Source: Dromaius novaehollandiae (Eukaryota > Chordata > Aves > Casuariiformes > Dromaiidae). From it: a stretch of 64,000 bases of DNA. The stretch lies in NCBI RefSeq assembly GCF_036370855.1, contig NC_088102.1, positions 45,049,835 to 45,113,834 on the forward strand, read 5' to 3'. Position numbers and translations under genes: made by a program. The notes beneath the pieces are model-generated. The model did no database searches, was not told the DNA's origin, and saw only the letters and a list, made by a program, of their open reading frames with translations. Of the stretch, positions 36,901 to 51,900 are shown piece by piece. Every line of letters begins with the position of its first letter. Within the stretch, counting starts at the first letter, position 1.

Positions 36901-39900
36901 GCACATATGAAGCTGCCAGTCTCCAGAACCAAGATCTTGACTTGATCCAATCTCAATGAGATCCACCAAGTTTGATATTTTTCCTCTTCCAAAGCCTTGA
37001 AATTAGCCAACTAAAAAACCTAAGTGTTCTGTACAGCATGCAGGCGGAAACTTGCTCAAAAACACCCACCAGTTACTCCAGTTAATCACATCACAGCCAT
37101 TCAGTAGAGACCATTTGCAGAACCAGACAGACTGAGGATTTAAAAAAAGGAAGAAATGAAGGAAGTGTTGACTGTTGTACTTGCTACCTGGATTCATTAC
37201 AGTCCCACTTGAAAGAAAAGAAAAACAAAAAAACAAACATGAACACACAGAAAAGACAACCAATAACACTCCACGAATGAACTGGATCAAAGACTGGGAG
37301 ATAAAGTTACTCTTACTGGAAAGACAAGGGAGAAAACAACCAAACAACAAAGGTCTAGTACAGACTTGTAGAGAAAAGAAAGGTTATAAGAAAGTAGGAT
37401 AGGCTGGTGCTGCCGAAGAGGGAAAAGACAGTCTAAAAATAAACACGAGGGAAAAGATATTAGGAAGAAAAAAGGTCCATTCATCAGTGAAGCAAAGGAC
37501 AAAAGCAATGATGACTCGAAGTGGTGGCAATACTGAATTGTCTCTCTGAAGCCTCCACGTAAAAAAAAAAAATCCAATGGTACTTAGACAATTAGGAGTA
37601 AGAAAGTCTTCAACAAAAGGCAAAGCCACGTATAGCAGCTAGCTGTACTCATTAAGAAAATGTTAGTAAGTTAACTTTTTTGTGCCACTCACATTTGATT
37701 TTTAACAAGTTACAAAAAACTGGGGAAGTGACAAAAGGCCAAAAAGCCAACTTAGCTGCATTCTTCAAAAAGGAAACCATCCTTAAACTGGCAATTACTC
37801 TCTTCTAAGCCTAAATTTTATCCTTAAGAAAGCAATATAACAAAGAGAAAAAAAGAAGTTATCTGAAAACAAAGAAAGAGCAAGCCACAAGGAGTAGGCA
37901 GGGGGTTTTTAGTAAGTCACATAATTGCTTGCATAAAATTTAATTACTCTTGTAGATGGAAATAGAAAAAAAAGTAAAGGAAGAAAAGGCAGCAGATGTG
38001 ATCTGAATAGATATAAGTGAAGCATTTGCTAAGTGTTCTTAAAATACCTGGCCACAGTCTTAGATAGGAAGATTACTACCTCATCTAAGAGCCAATAGGG
38101 ACCAGCAGAAGCCCTGTGACTTTAAAAACAAACTGGTAGCAGCCAGTTTGGTTTCTTTATCACTGAGCTCTGAAGCAAGTTCCCCTTCTCATGAAGGAAA
38201 ACTATTTAGCTCTTCAGCAAATCTTGAAGAATAGGATGAAGGAAATGAATTTGCTAATACCCGCAGACTTAACGCAACTCAAAATTTATCTCCAGGAATC
38301 ACACATATTAAATGGAACTGTATGAGGGCATCTTCCACTTAATAACCTCATTCATCTTAGACAAATTCACATACAGAAATAGAAATGGAACGAAAAACAA
38401 TTGCAGAATGGAGGTACCGTTTCAAACCTCCATATTATTACTGTATTTCTCTTGCATCTGCAATGACGGAGTCTCTCAGCATTCAGGATACTAGGCTTCT
38501 TTGAACAATTTGAAAATAATTCACTTTAGTTTTTAAATATGTGACTGATAAAATCCAAGTGAAACTATCAGGATGCATCTTCAACGCAAAACTGGCCACC
38601 TCAACCCCTTCATTTTCAGTCCTTTTAATCAAAATCATGATGATCAAAATCATCTCTCATCTTCACTTAGAAAATTCAACATGTCCTGTAGTTAGCAGGC
38701 AGCAGCTCCAGGACGTACATTTGCTGGCTTGGCTGAGGACAAAGGCCACTGCTCAGATCCTGCCTTTTGTGAGGCCATCTGCAGAGGACTCAAACATAAC
38801 CAAGTGCTCCGTGGCTGCACCGGTTAACAGCTGTGAAAATATTCCCTGTGCAGGTTTGCCAACATCTCTCAGTTACACGCAAAGGAAGACAGCTCCTCCT
38901 TCTGTCTCCTTGTTTACTCCATCCTCCTGAAGCTATTCTTAAAAAGCAAACAATACACCAGGGCTTATGCTGCTGGGAGGCATCATTGCTAAAGGCTGGA
39001 AAGGCTGACAAATGGAGTCAGCCAGCAAAGAGACATGACATGCCAGGCAGCAGGATAGATTACCATCTCCTCACCAGCACTGATAACCAGATGCAGGCAC
39101 ATTGTCCCCATCACTAGATGAGAGGATACGCAATTCTCAGAAGGGAAAAAAAGCCTGGATTGGCATAGGCAGACAATTGCAATGATCCTCTGCAAAGCAT
39201 GGAAATCTATTGTGAAGAGAATTTTCACAGAGTAATTTCACTTTAGAGGGAGATTTCACCATGAAAATTAAAATATGCATACTGCATAGCACTGAATCAA
39301 TTTGAGAGTCTCCACACCTACCTCTCCATGAGTGAATTCCACTGGATGCTGTCTCTGAACCAGACACATCTTCAGAGGGTAGTTTAATTCCATTACCAGA
39401 GGCTCTGTCTGCAGAAGAAATCCTTCTTCTCTTGCAGATGCCTGAATTAGATAGCTAGCCCTAGACGAGGTGCTTTTAGTGCTTGGTTTTGAAATAGTAT
39501 TTACAGAAGATTGAGATTTTTGGATTACTATTTTAAAAAGCACATGAGCCCTTCCAGAACCTGCTCCTGAACATGGGGGGCTCCCCCAAGATGAAAAGGG
39601 GATGAACTGATATTCAGATCCCCTCCCTTTCTCTCATGGCAGTCCTCCACAATAGAAGACAGCACAGGCAATAAGCAGCATGCAGTCTGTACCTCCTCAC
39701 TTTCAGTCTCACCTGCTCATGATTTACAAGACTACTAATGTCTGAGAAGCTGCATCACGGCTTGTTTCTGAATAGGAAAGCTCTTGTTAGGACATGACAG
39801 AACAGGAAATGCTATGAGCATTAAAAGATAAATTCCTTTTTAATTCAGTAGAGGAGTCTGTACTGTACAAGACACTGGATTTCATTCTGTGCTGCAAAAA

Positions 39901-42900
39901 AATAAAGATTCAGGAACAAAATCAAGCCTTGAACTACACAGAAACAAGTACAAAACCTTAATAAGCATTAGCACTAGCCCCAGATACAAAAAACATCAGG
40001 CAGAGTGTGATGAAGGAGAAACAGCTTGGAGGAGGCTAGAAAGCACAAGCAGCCACATAGAAAAGTCAGTGTGCAGCAGGATACCAGTGGGGAAGGGGTG
40101 AATTCATACTGTTCTGTACCAAAGCCTGTGACAGACCTCTAGGCCACAGCAAGTACGTGGTAACACACATCATTTGCTAAGTGGAGTATGCTACCTCACG
40201 CAGTATGCCCAGAGGGATTCCAGTGCTTATGAGGAATGTCCCTCGCAAAGAACATCACTGTCATGAATTTGGTGTCTTGATTTAGCTCAGCTGTGCCCAG
40301 CCTTTAAAATGTGGCAACCACAAAGCCTTTCAAATCCCACACTTCTGGATCAAACACAAACCCATCTTGCATTCAAAAAGCACAGGCTACCATGTGATAA
40401 TGTGAAGCCATATGCAAGCAGACAACATTCTCATGATCTAGTATGTATGCTTATGTCTATCGATTGGCAGACATTTGTACTCTGTACTGTGACAAAACTG
40501 GACTACAGGACCCTCAGGGAAGGAACAGGCTGTCAAAATCTCCGACTAAAACCTGTTTCCTTCCAGTTCACATCTGAGCGATGTTCACACTTGGGGCCAA
40601 AGGCCAAACCTGCTCTTATGGGCAGGACTCACCTGGGAACCACAGATTGAGTACCCTTGCTCCAGTCTATCGTTACTGCAACTGATTAAAAAGCCACAAG
40701 ACAAGCATTAAGCATCCCCTGAGGACACCAGACTGCCTATGCCACACAGAAAAATGAATGGAATTGAGTGCATCTTCAGGTCTTGCAGATGCCTTTCTTC
40801 ATGCCAGCTTCCTGCACTTTGGGCTCTCTCCCCAAACTCACTTCCATGAACCTTCTCCCAGTGATTCCTTCTCTTATAAGGTGGCTGATGATTTTTCAAA
40901 GAAAAACAAAAGATCAAACAAACTTTTAAACCTGTGACATGAAAAGTAAATTGCTTGTCCTGTTAGTCACTTTTCAAAGGACGTTACTTTCAAATGTTGG
41001 GTTCCTTTCCTACTGCTTTCAAGCAGACCAAACTTCAAAAAGACAGTATTTCAGCAGGAAAAGTGGAAAAAGTTTTAAGCAGGTCTTAGAGACCTGATCC
41101 AAGATAGGTAGTCAATTGATTTATTTCCAAGCAAGTCAAACCAGCAGCTAAACAAGCAAAAGACAGGAACAAGGGAAGGATGGGCAGACACTGCAGAACA
41201 CCAACTCCACCACCTTTACTACTCATTATCCCTATTCAGAATATTATTTACTTACTGGAAATTGGGATCTCTGGGTTTTCAATACAAGTTTGCATTTAAT
41301 ACTGTAAGTTCAAACTAAGGTATCAGTAAACAGCCTAAGTCAGTTGGCCTTTAATTGTTTGGGAAAGGAGGAAGTTTCCTGAAGTTGTATTTAAAGTTTC
41401 TTCCAATATATTCACATAAAAGGAAGAACAAGTAAACTGATGCTTTTCAACAGGACAAGATAGTATACTCAATGTCACCCTGAAATCCAAGGAAATGGGT
41501 ACGCAGTGTTCCTTCTTTCCCATGCTCACTACAACACAACTCTGCTAATAAGATACATTTTCTGGTTGCAGACCTTGTGATGGTAAAAATCCAAAACATC
41601 TTTGGCTAATAAAGTTTTCATTCTAACCTCGCAGCTACTGTACTGGGTTCAGCACATCACAGCGACACAAGTGGCACTGGCAGCTTCCCCATAGTTTTGG
41701 GGGCAGTGCTATCTTCCCATCATTTGCCAGACACTAACCTATCCTACAAATGCTTCATGCAGAAACAGCTTTTTGTTTAGCACTCTGTCACAGAACAGCT
41801 TTCTTAGGGCAAACAGTAGCCACAGGGGGGTTAGTGGTATCAACTCCTGAGAGAGGGAGTGGGATGAATGTCATTTTCTGTATGGAGACAGAGCAGGTAC
41901 CAACCCAGGCATTCTGTACTTTGCCCCACTTATTCATTAACTTGCCCTTGGGGTCAACCAGGGCCTGTACAGCAAGCCTATGAAATCTTGCAAACAGAAC
42001 AAGCTATAGACCTACGCTGATAATACCTCATCATGGCTCATGAATTCCAGTCTCTTCCAGACTTCTTTCAGGCTCATTTAGGTGCATTTCAGCCTGTGGA
42101 TAATCATTGTCACCACCTCATCTCTCTACAGTACAACAGCTCCATCAGCCAACTTATCAACACCTATTCAGATAGGGACCTTGGTCTGAAATACTGAAGT
42201 CTCCTCCATCAGCAATCCAGTCCCACCCTCAATTACAAACATTCAACTCATATACTTGCCTTTGTAACTCAGCCAAGCTGCATCTCCAAATAGTTAAGCC
42301 TTTTGCATCCATCCAACCTACTTATAGGCTATTGCAGAAGTCGGTTAGTTAGAAACTTTCGTCGAGTTTGCAGCCATAGTCTACTCATAGTGACTTTATG
42401 CCTGTTCTCTAGTAAAAAGTATATAAGCTTAAATAATTCTCCTTTCCTGTATTTTACACATATTTTTCTTGTGAAGTATTTATGGAAGGCTATATAACCT
42501 CTTCCTTTTGCCAGGCTAAATGCCCCACACTGCAGGCCTTCTTAGATAAATAATACGTTCCACTGACTCTACTAGTAGCTCTTCTCTAGTTGTACCAGAT
42601 CAAAGGCGGTTCTTCTAAATAGACACACCCAAATTTTAAACTGTTTCACCTAATGTCTCTAGTTACTTCTGCAGTGATACTAGCATTCCTCTATCTCTAC
42701 TGTTAAGTATCTTATGCCTCATCCTAGAACTGCGTATGTTGTTTTCACTGCCACAAAATACTGAAGCCTCATAATCACCTATGATCAACTAAAATCCCAG
42801 GTCTTTCTCTTCCTCTGTCATTTTAACTACTGAGCTTAGTGTTATTAGTCACTAACTACACTTTGTAGTATTAAATTCTATCTCATTTCTACAGCTCCAG

Positions 42901-45900
42901 TCACTTTCAAGGCAATCCAAATTATTGTGCAATACTCTGATCCTTCCCTGATGACAACAGTAATGTCACAACCTCTTCAGATTTATTCAGCACACCCTTA
43001 CAGGGCATTAATGCAAACAGTAATAACAACCAGCCCCAGGACAAGTTCTTAGGGAAGCCCATCAATAACATCTCTTATGACAGAGTTCACCTTCAAACTG
43101 TATTCTTTCCTTTAGCTAGGCCTTTCGCCAGACCAGCCTCACTCTTTAAAATTGAAATAGATTTATTGTAGTTCCACACAGGAATTGCCTTGCTAAAGTG
43201 CAGAGATATTAGATCTGGAGCAATTCCTTAGCTAGAAGGGGGTGGGTGGGGGAAAGAATCTTAAGGGCAGGTATGAGATCAACCTGCTATAATCTACCTT
43301 AGGTAAACTACAATGCATTTTATCCCAGTCTTCATGTTTTTAGTTTTCCTTCCCCTTTTGCTTCAAAAAAATCTGTGTACTGAGCTCCCATTGTGGATTG
43401 CCAAACTAACTTGAAGTTCCCCATTTCCATCTGCAAAAAACCCTGCCATTGGTGCTACCCCCAACTTAGCGACATAACTCCAAACTTGATTTTAATTACC
43501 ATTTCTTTAGAATTTTCAAACAACTATTTGCATATCCTTTCATTATGAGCCCATGGAGCTTCAAGTTATGCATTTGCTTGTGTCAGTTTTTACTTCCAGT
43601 CTACTCATCTCATTTTTCCTAAACATGTGCTTTCCAAATCTTGTATTTGAGGCACAGCTGCTATTCCAACCTGTTTATGTTATCCCTATAGTACTCAGTT
43701 TCAAATGCCTCCATTGTACATGGGAATAAAGAACCAGGGAATTATAACCATCCCTGTTGTTTCTTACTGACCACACTCTTTTCTTTGCCAAATTAGAACA
43801 GTAGGGGTGGTTTCAGCAGTATACTTTCTTCTTGATCCCTGCTGTTTCTTACACTACCCCCATATACTGTCCTCTACCAACTGCTGAACCCACTACTCAA
43901 TTTTCTTCTTCCTCTGTATAACTGCATACGGAAACTACACAAATATTTTCATCTTTCTCCCTCATTTCTCAAGTTTTCAGATACACCAACCTCAGACCAA
44001 GTCTATTAAGCCAGGAACTACTGAGATGGCATCTACATACTGCGATTTCTCCTCTTCCTCTGAGCACCTCACAAGTAGACCTGCGGCAGTCTGGGGCAGA
44101 CACTGCAGCTGCAAGCCACTTCTGCTCTTATACAGCCTTACTGATCTGCATGCCCCGATGTTAGAGTCTCAACACAAATTACTCAGTTCATCTGTGACAT
44201 ATCTGTGTCTTCATGGAGATTTTTAAGTCACTCTGGCAGTTCTTGGTCTATAAAATGATGCAGTCCAAAACAGTATATACATCAGGTGTCCTGCTCCAAA
44301 AAGGACCCAACAGTCCATGTAAGGTCTGAAAAAATTACCAGAAGCATCAGTTACTCAAATTCACCAATAGAGAGCCTGTTGAAGCATCTCTGTCAAACCA
44401 TTATTAAACCTCCCACCTCTACATCCACCCTTTTTCATGTCCATATACAAAAAGTTCATTTTTGCTGGACTTGTGCATGACTGTTGCTGGGATAGAAATA
44501 AGGAAACAAAAGAGTGCCCTAGCAAGATGGTAAGCTACCAAGATTACACAGATGTTGTGGAAGCCTCATCATGCTTCCATAGCACACCATGAAAAGTTTC
44601 CTATAGTGGCTTTAGTTAGCAAGGCATCAATACGAGATATGCCACTTAACTCATGGCTACTCTAAGCACCAAAATGAATGTTTACTGTAGGGTGTGGCAA
44701 GCCCGGACAGCCAGACCAAGCTCAGCTCTGCAGCGGAGACCTTCAGTCAAAGCACCCACCCTCAGGCAGACTGCCTTCCATTTCCCTGGGTTCTTGTCCA
44801 AGTTCATCTCATAAGCCATAATCAGTAGACTAGATCTTATCACTTCTCTGTACTGAGAATAACTTGAAATAACTCTCTAGTGTTCAATAAGAGAGCCATT
44901 ATCCCTGAATAATTCTTCTGCTTAGAAAGTACAGCAACTGTTCTTGAAGAAAGCCACTTATTCTGAAAGAGAGTGATTATAGCTTATTTCATAATAATAT
45001 CTTGTAAAACTTCATGTATAAGTAAGGCCTTAATGAAAGATTATGTTCAAGAGAACAGGAGTGCTGTTTGAAGAGTGCTGGCATTCTGTACTACTGAAAT
45101 TAGTCCAATCTGAATTCCGACTGCAGATTTCACCAGAAGGCTGTAATGAATAAGTCACTATTACAATTGTATATATTTATTCTGGTTTAGATTGTCATTC
45201 TACACTGACCATATGACTCTTCACAAGCACCACATGCTGATCTCATGCACAACAGATGGAGTCCACATGCATGTGGTAAGATCACCAGCGGTGCTGCAAG
45301 TGTCTAGCTGCCAACTCTAGAGCTACAAGGAACTTCAACACGTGAAGCATAACCCAAGAGCACCAGTAGCTCAGTAACAGGAAATAAATGAAGCAGAGAA
45401 ATCCCTCAAGTGTTGCCACAGCACAAAAGAAACTGCTCCAAAAGAAACACTTGCAGAACACTATAGAGAAAAGGGAATTAATGAATTCATGGTGCAGAGA
45501 CCTCCCACAAATACTGAAAGCAACACATGCTTCACTGTTCAGACTGTTGATCATCATCTGTGTCACAGAATATCTAAATTAGCTAGGGTTTTCTTGCAAG
45601 TTTACAAAGGGACAGTTACACCCTCCATGGCACTGTATAAATAGAGAGTGCTAAAGTCTACACATCACGCCAATGGGCTTTCAAGTGTGGACCAAAACAA
45701 TTCATTGACTTGTTCATAATCATGACAAAAACCTTGGCAGCTCATATAATCGCATGCTTAAATACTGTAACAGGTATTCAATAAATCTACATCAGCAGCT
45801 TTCAACCTGTGACTGGTAGATTCCAGGGAGTCCATGACAACTAAGAAAAGCAAGCATATCTTAATGTCTTAAATTTGCTCTCTCCACTGGAAAGTTTCAC

Positions 45901-48900
45901 AAATCCATAAATCCAAAGAGACAGAAAGACACTGCACTAGATATACATGAAACAAAGCAGAAGCCTAGAAGGACATGAGAAAGATAATGAACTATATGAG
46001 AGAAACCTCGAATGGCCTCAAAACTTTACAATCAGCAAAACAAACATGGATTTAAACACCACAGCAGTCCAAAAGAAGTATCAGGACTTTTTTTTTTTGC
46101 CCCCCAAACACAATGCCCCAAGCAGCAAAAAGCCATCTTATTCTCCAGTGCCCTAAGAACAGAAAGGTCAAGAGTTGAACAGCAGTAAAAATATAAAGCA
46201 ATCACTTACTCAGGTCGGCAAATCACCAGGTCCCCCTTGTTGGTACCATACGCCAATCCCAGACCTGGTTCTGGCAGCCAGCGAGCAGAGTTTATGCTGA
46301 CGTGTCTTCTCTGGTCAGCAGGCATTGGGTACAGAACATTGAAAACTCTCTGAAACAGCAACAGAAAGTTACTTGACAGGACAATGCAAGGCAGGAGAGC
46401 CAAGAAGGCTCAAATAAATGTTCAGTTTCCCTGCAGCAGCACAGCTGGCCCAGGAGACATGTCACTTTACAGAATGTTGCAAGAAACCACTAATCCAGGA
46501 GCAAGAGCGAGCATCTGCCAGAAAAGCGCACACATGTGCCCGTGTTTAATAGACTGATTAGCACATAGCTTAGAACAGAAGACACTGCCACCAGGAGAAT
46601 CCAACCGTCACTCACAGTGGGCTGCACAGTCCCTTTATTCAAACTAATTATACAAAATGCTGGGGGCAAGCTGTCTAGCTGTTAGACAACTAGCTGTTAG
46701 ACAACTGTCTTCAGGTCTTTTAACTTCGCCCCTCACCTTAATCCACCAGGGTGGATCAGGAAACTGGCAAACATATGGGCTTTCAACATGAGCAGTTCTT
46801 TTTTATCAAGCAAACAAAGCTTTATGCAAAAATGATGACAGAGTCTGACCAACTCCATCCCTCCACCTCAATGGTGCACAGACAAGGAAAAAAAATCAAG
46901 TCCAGAGTTCATGAGAATGGCGCAAGTACAGAAGTAACAAACCCCTCAGTCCAGCTCTTTTCCCAACACCATCCAATGTAAAACCCTCAGCAGTTCTTCA
47001 GCTTCTTACCCCACTAAGACTGCAAATAGTTAGCATTGCTGCAAACCAGTGCTTCTAAGACACTGCATTGATAAAGGAGAACAAGAACCCTGTGCTAAGG
47101 ACATAGACTATAACCCAACAGCAAGCTCTGCTTTCTAGTCTTGCTTTCTAGTCTGCACTAGTCTGGCTTCTGAAGTGTTGGAGCTTCAATGAAAGTGCAG
47201 CAGATTATACCCACACAGGTACTCTCCTTCTGCTCTAAGAAGCTGATGTCTTTCATATAGCACAACGCTTCCGTGCGCTCCGCCATCCAGCAACCAGAAT
47301 TCGGTACATTAACAACATTCCACATAGCCAGAAAATCTGACAAATCTAGACAGTAAAACTAAGATATGGGAAGTGGAAAGAGGAGTAATGAGCTGGTTTG
47401 GCTACTAGGAGCACATGGGGACAAGCTGCATCAGTGGACTGGGTCATGAGTACACATCACGGCTACAGAAGGGCAGGACTGAATGGTCATGTTTACCAGT
47501 CCTAATCTTTAACAAGATTTCTGGAGAAATTTACCCATCATTTTAACCTGGAATCACTGCAATAACATAGACTCAGGATCTAGATTTTCAAGGGGTTAAG
47601 CCACAGGTGAGAGGCATGTTTTCACTATATATTTTTTTTTTTTAAGGGGGCATCCATCCATCCACAAAGCCTCTGTTGCAGACTTCACCAAAAAGACAGA
47701 TGGATCAGGAAGCAGAGAAGGGAATGAGGATACACTGGAACACAAGGATAACGGCAGATGTGAATACAGACTAACCACTGCTGCATTGCTGAAGTGGCCT
47801 GACGTAATAATTAGGATTCACTGGTGTAGGACTCATTGGCTAGCATACCAAACTGGGGCTCAGGAGGACAGCTTATGTACTTGTTTTCCTCTGCAGCTGT
47901 ACTCCTCACCTCACATGTTGTCTATTTTGACTATTCAGCTTGAGAAGTCTGATGAAGAGACCACGTAACCATATATCCTACAATATTCTAGGTACCTTCC
48001 TGGTACCCAGAACCTTCCTCTAGACCACCACAATCCAAAGCAAGTCAGAGCAAAACAATATAGCTACATTATTTCCCGTTATCAGCAGCACATTTAACCT
48101 CTTCTCTGAAGAGGTCACATTAGAGGAGAAAGTGGCCTTTAAGATTTCTCTGCTAACAGATGCTGGTCACTCTTTACTCTAGATATCACTCAGCAGTTGG
48201 TGTTATTTAGAGAAGCTCAATGCTTGGATGGAAGGAATAGCCCTTAGGGGTTTAAGTATCTCTTACCCATCCCTGTTGTACCTGCTCCAGTATACCCCTT
48301 GCTTATCTTGTAGAAAGAAAAAGAAATGTACATTGGTAACACCTGCTGCCATGAAGATTATGGTACACTTTGAGATGGGGAAACCTGATTTTAAGGAGGA
48401 AGGGGAGGGGGACCTAAGAGCAGGTAGCATACATTCAGAAACTAAGCATCTCAAATGTCTCAAAAACTGTAAGGGTATTCCATCACACAGTTCTTCAGCA
48501 AGTCAGAAACAGTTTCTCTTTTCTCCTGAAAGCAGCTTTGTAAGGCACCACAGCTAGTGAAGCTGATTTTCTGGACTAGCCATAAGTTCTGCTCCACTGA
48601 TAAGTCAACTTGTACAGCTGTTGCCATGTAGGCTCAACAACTGGCCACTTGAAAGCTAGAGACTTGTTAGCTACAGCTCAACATTCAGATGCTTTGCAGT
48701 AAATGGTACCCAATGGAAAGTGCTGCCAAGGACGTGGGCCTGGCCCTACAAAGCTGCAAAAATATTGGCTGAGGGCAGAATCTCCAAGACGGGATGACTT
48801 AGAAATTCTGCGTAAGAATAGCTGCTTCATCAATCCACTTCTCCATTCACTTCTAAAAAGCCTGTCACTCTGAAGAGCTCCCCTCCCCTGCTGCTTCCCA

Positions 48901-51900
48901 TTCCCACGCTAATGGGACAACTCCATGCAGTGTTGAGGGTGATGATATCCGTGCATGTAGTAATTAGTACACAAAAAGAGAGAGCAGCTGTACTGGCATA
49001 ATCACCACTCCCAGCAGTAACCAGGACCAGCTAATCAATCTGATGCATTCATAGAGACTGGCTGCTGCAACTGCATCCATTAGCCAGACCCCCTACTCTA
49101 TCCATGGAGGGTGGGAGGTGGAAATCAAGTTCTTCCAACATCAGCAGGTCCCTCTCTTCAAAGAAGGTCAGAAACCTGCCAGGAAGCATCATTCTCCACA
49201 GATCACAGCCAATTCCTTTTGGATTCTTTTTGCTTCTATCACTAAATCTTACAGAAAGTTACTGAAATATTTCAACCAGACTAGCCAGCCTGAAAAGTTG
49301 CTACAGAGTGACTGCACCTCTCTGCCAGTGGGATTTTCCATGTTTTTAGTTCCAAACTTCTAGGAATAACATTCAATTATCACAGGAATCCCGTAGTACC
49401 ATGATTCTACAACTTAGAGGCTGTCACTGCCACCCCTCAAACACTCTTAAAACAAGCAACACAAATGCATAGAAGTGACCAATCCAACAGTTACCCCTTT
49501 TAGGGCCAGTCCACAAACTAGCTGTAGGCCACGTGCAACAGTCTTGTTGACCAGCAAGGGTCCAGGAACCAGTTTAGAACCACTGCTTTAAGTGTCCACC
49601 ATTCTTTGAAGCATCCACCACACCCTGCCAAAGCGTCGAGAGCTGATATCTAATAGTGTGAAATTTTGGTTTAGGACAGGCATAATATTGCATCACACTT
49701 CCTCAACCCATAATCACTGTCAGCAGTCACAGCAAGCTTCCAGACTCTTCAGCATAACCAACATCAAATTCGCCCTTTGGCATTGCTATACTACTGATTC
49801 AATATTCCAGAACCACACCATTAGACATGGCCACTCAACATTTTATTAAGTTGCGAGTTGCATTTCATTTGCTCCCAGGTGCCATTTTGGAACAGGCTTT
49901 TGAACATCACATTTCTCCAATTATAAGTGCTGTGAAGTTTGAGGTGTACAAGCTTCAGGAGTTGCCCCACAGGACACTTAAGAGCATCCCTATGGAAGTC
50001 GTAGCCCTGACAGGCAACGTAACCATAGTAAGTTCCTCTCTTCTTGGCAACAACATAACATCGAGATGTCATTTCAGTAGGCAATAAAGATATTCCCCCT
50101 TCCCTTTAGGGACCACATGGCCTGGACTGGATTTCATGGAACAGTGGCTTAACCGTTGCTTACTTCTGTAAAAAATCCTTTATCAGGTGATCTCCCCACA
50201 TTTCACGGGAAATTCCACAGGTTTCCTGTAATTTAAGGAATTTCATCTCTCAAGATGAAAATGTCATCAAGATAAGAAGTCTTCCTCTAGAAATACTAAA
50301 ACTATTTAGGTAGCTAAGCTTCTACAGAAAAAACAACTCTGTAACACTAAAGAAACAGCTGGTTACTTCCATTTTACATCCCTGTATCCATGAAGTGTGG
50401 GGAAAGATTTGGTTAAGTCATTTATCTCTGTACATCTCTATTTTCAAAGATGATACAAGAAGCAACTACTTACCTCTTTGGTGTGCCCATTCCACTCTCC
50501 ATTAACAGAAGTGGGCATATACATCCTCTGCAAAGCTCCCTAAAGCTCATTTTATCACTTCACAGCTACTTCTGTGGCTAACTTAGGAGCAACATTGGAT
50601 TGGCAGGGGAAGAAGGCGGCTCTGAGAAAGAAGGGCTGTAAGGCAAGAGGAAAAGCAAAAAAAAAAAAAAAAAAAACAAAACAAAAAAAAAAACAAACCA
50701 CCACACAACACAGGCCGCCAGAGTGTTCAGCAAACGTGCTGCATGGGGAGTGCAAAGGCCATCCAAGTCCGCTGCTTCTTCTCCCCCTTCAACTCAGCAG
50801 TGCTGGCACATCAGCACTGTAGCACCTGTCACAGCCACTGCTTAGGTATTAAACTAAAAATTTACTCATGGCAGAGAGCCAGGAGAGGCTGCATGGCAAT
50901 CAACAGCCTGAAGGAAACTTTCTTGATGATCTCTCCCTCCCCATCAGGCTGCTATACTTGCATGGGAAGGAGGGGGCCCAGGGCACAACTCAGGCACAGA
51001 GCTAGAGAGCTAATTTGTTCCTGCCCTGGAGGGGTAAGAAAACTTTCTGCTAGAAGCCTCAGCTCTGCAAAACCCTAGATATTGACTTGATGTTTCCTTC
51101 TTCCCCTCCCACTCCATCCCAGAGAAGGTGCTGCTATTTAATTACACTGTTGAAATTCCATCTTCCCTCTCCATTTATGGAATCTGCCAACATTGAAGAG
51201 CTGGACAGGGCACTCTCCAGGATACTGTCAGTCATCAAAGGAGCAGCAGGCTGTCCTAAGCCTGTGCTACCACTGCCAGTTGGCAATGGTGCTGCACCAC
51301 TGCCCTGGTCCCAGCAGCACCATGCCTGGCCAAAGCAGAGGCACGACATCATCAGCACGGCCATTTGTTTGATCAAGGGCCTTCCTATCTGTAAGGAGAG
51401 CAACGGAGAGCAGAAGGAAAGTGCCAAACGCTTGTTTAGCGGAGCAGGACCTTTTTTACCTCCTTCTCTCTGGCACTCAAGGAAGAAAAACATATTTTGA
51501 AGCTGGAGAAGAGAAAGTTGGCACAAGTGGGCAGGGAAACTCAGCAGGAACTCTTGCTTTTTCTCTTTTTAAATTCGATAGAGACATTTCTGCTCTCAAC
51601 TAGATGCCTCCCCTTTGCAAGATGCCAATAAATTTCAGGCCATTAGCCCAAGCAGCAAATTGGGCTGAGAGATCAGCCTCAATAAAGAGCCTACATGGCT
51701 GGGGTAGCATGGGGTGCAGCTGTTCTCTTGTTTACATGGGGAAGTCTTGTCATCCATGAAGCTCCATCCTGACAGGTAAAAGGAGAGGAAAGACTGGAGC
51801 AGACCAGGTGGGTTTATCAGGCACTAGCCTAAAATTTAATTACTAGTTTTCAACTGAACTGATGCTCTCACCAGAGGCTGACCAACTGTGAAAACACACA

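Larger units (their letters stand above)
28370..46209 (-). other. AMBRA1: AMBRA1 intron, 17.8 kb
   Basis: The largest intron in the window, with donor gtaagt and acceptor tttcaag. Recognised contents: C12 (33194-33205), A16 near 33663, a TA/CA microsatellite (33841-33973), a 20-bp tandem duplication (36004-36043), a hAT-like remnant (40288-40659) and a long CR1 relic (42230-43190). The rest is AT-rich unassigned intron with no nested gene seen. Confidence 0.9.

Noticed and set aside
49821..50180. Processed ATP5MG pseudogene on the minus strand
   Set aside because: Only short scattered matches near the C terminus by eye, gaps needed, and no alignable 5' half or poly(A) tail. Not listed as a feature.
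50574..50822. Lysine-rich frame across the A20 run
   Set aside because: Lysines come from the poly(A) tract; no homologue or splice context.
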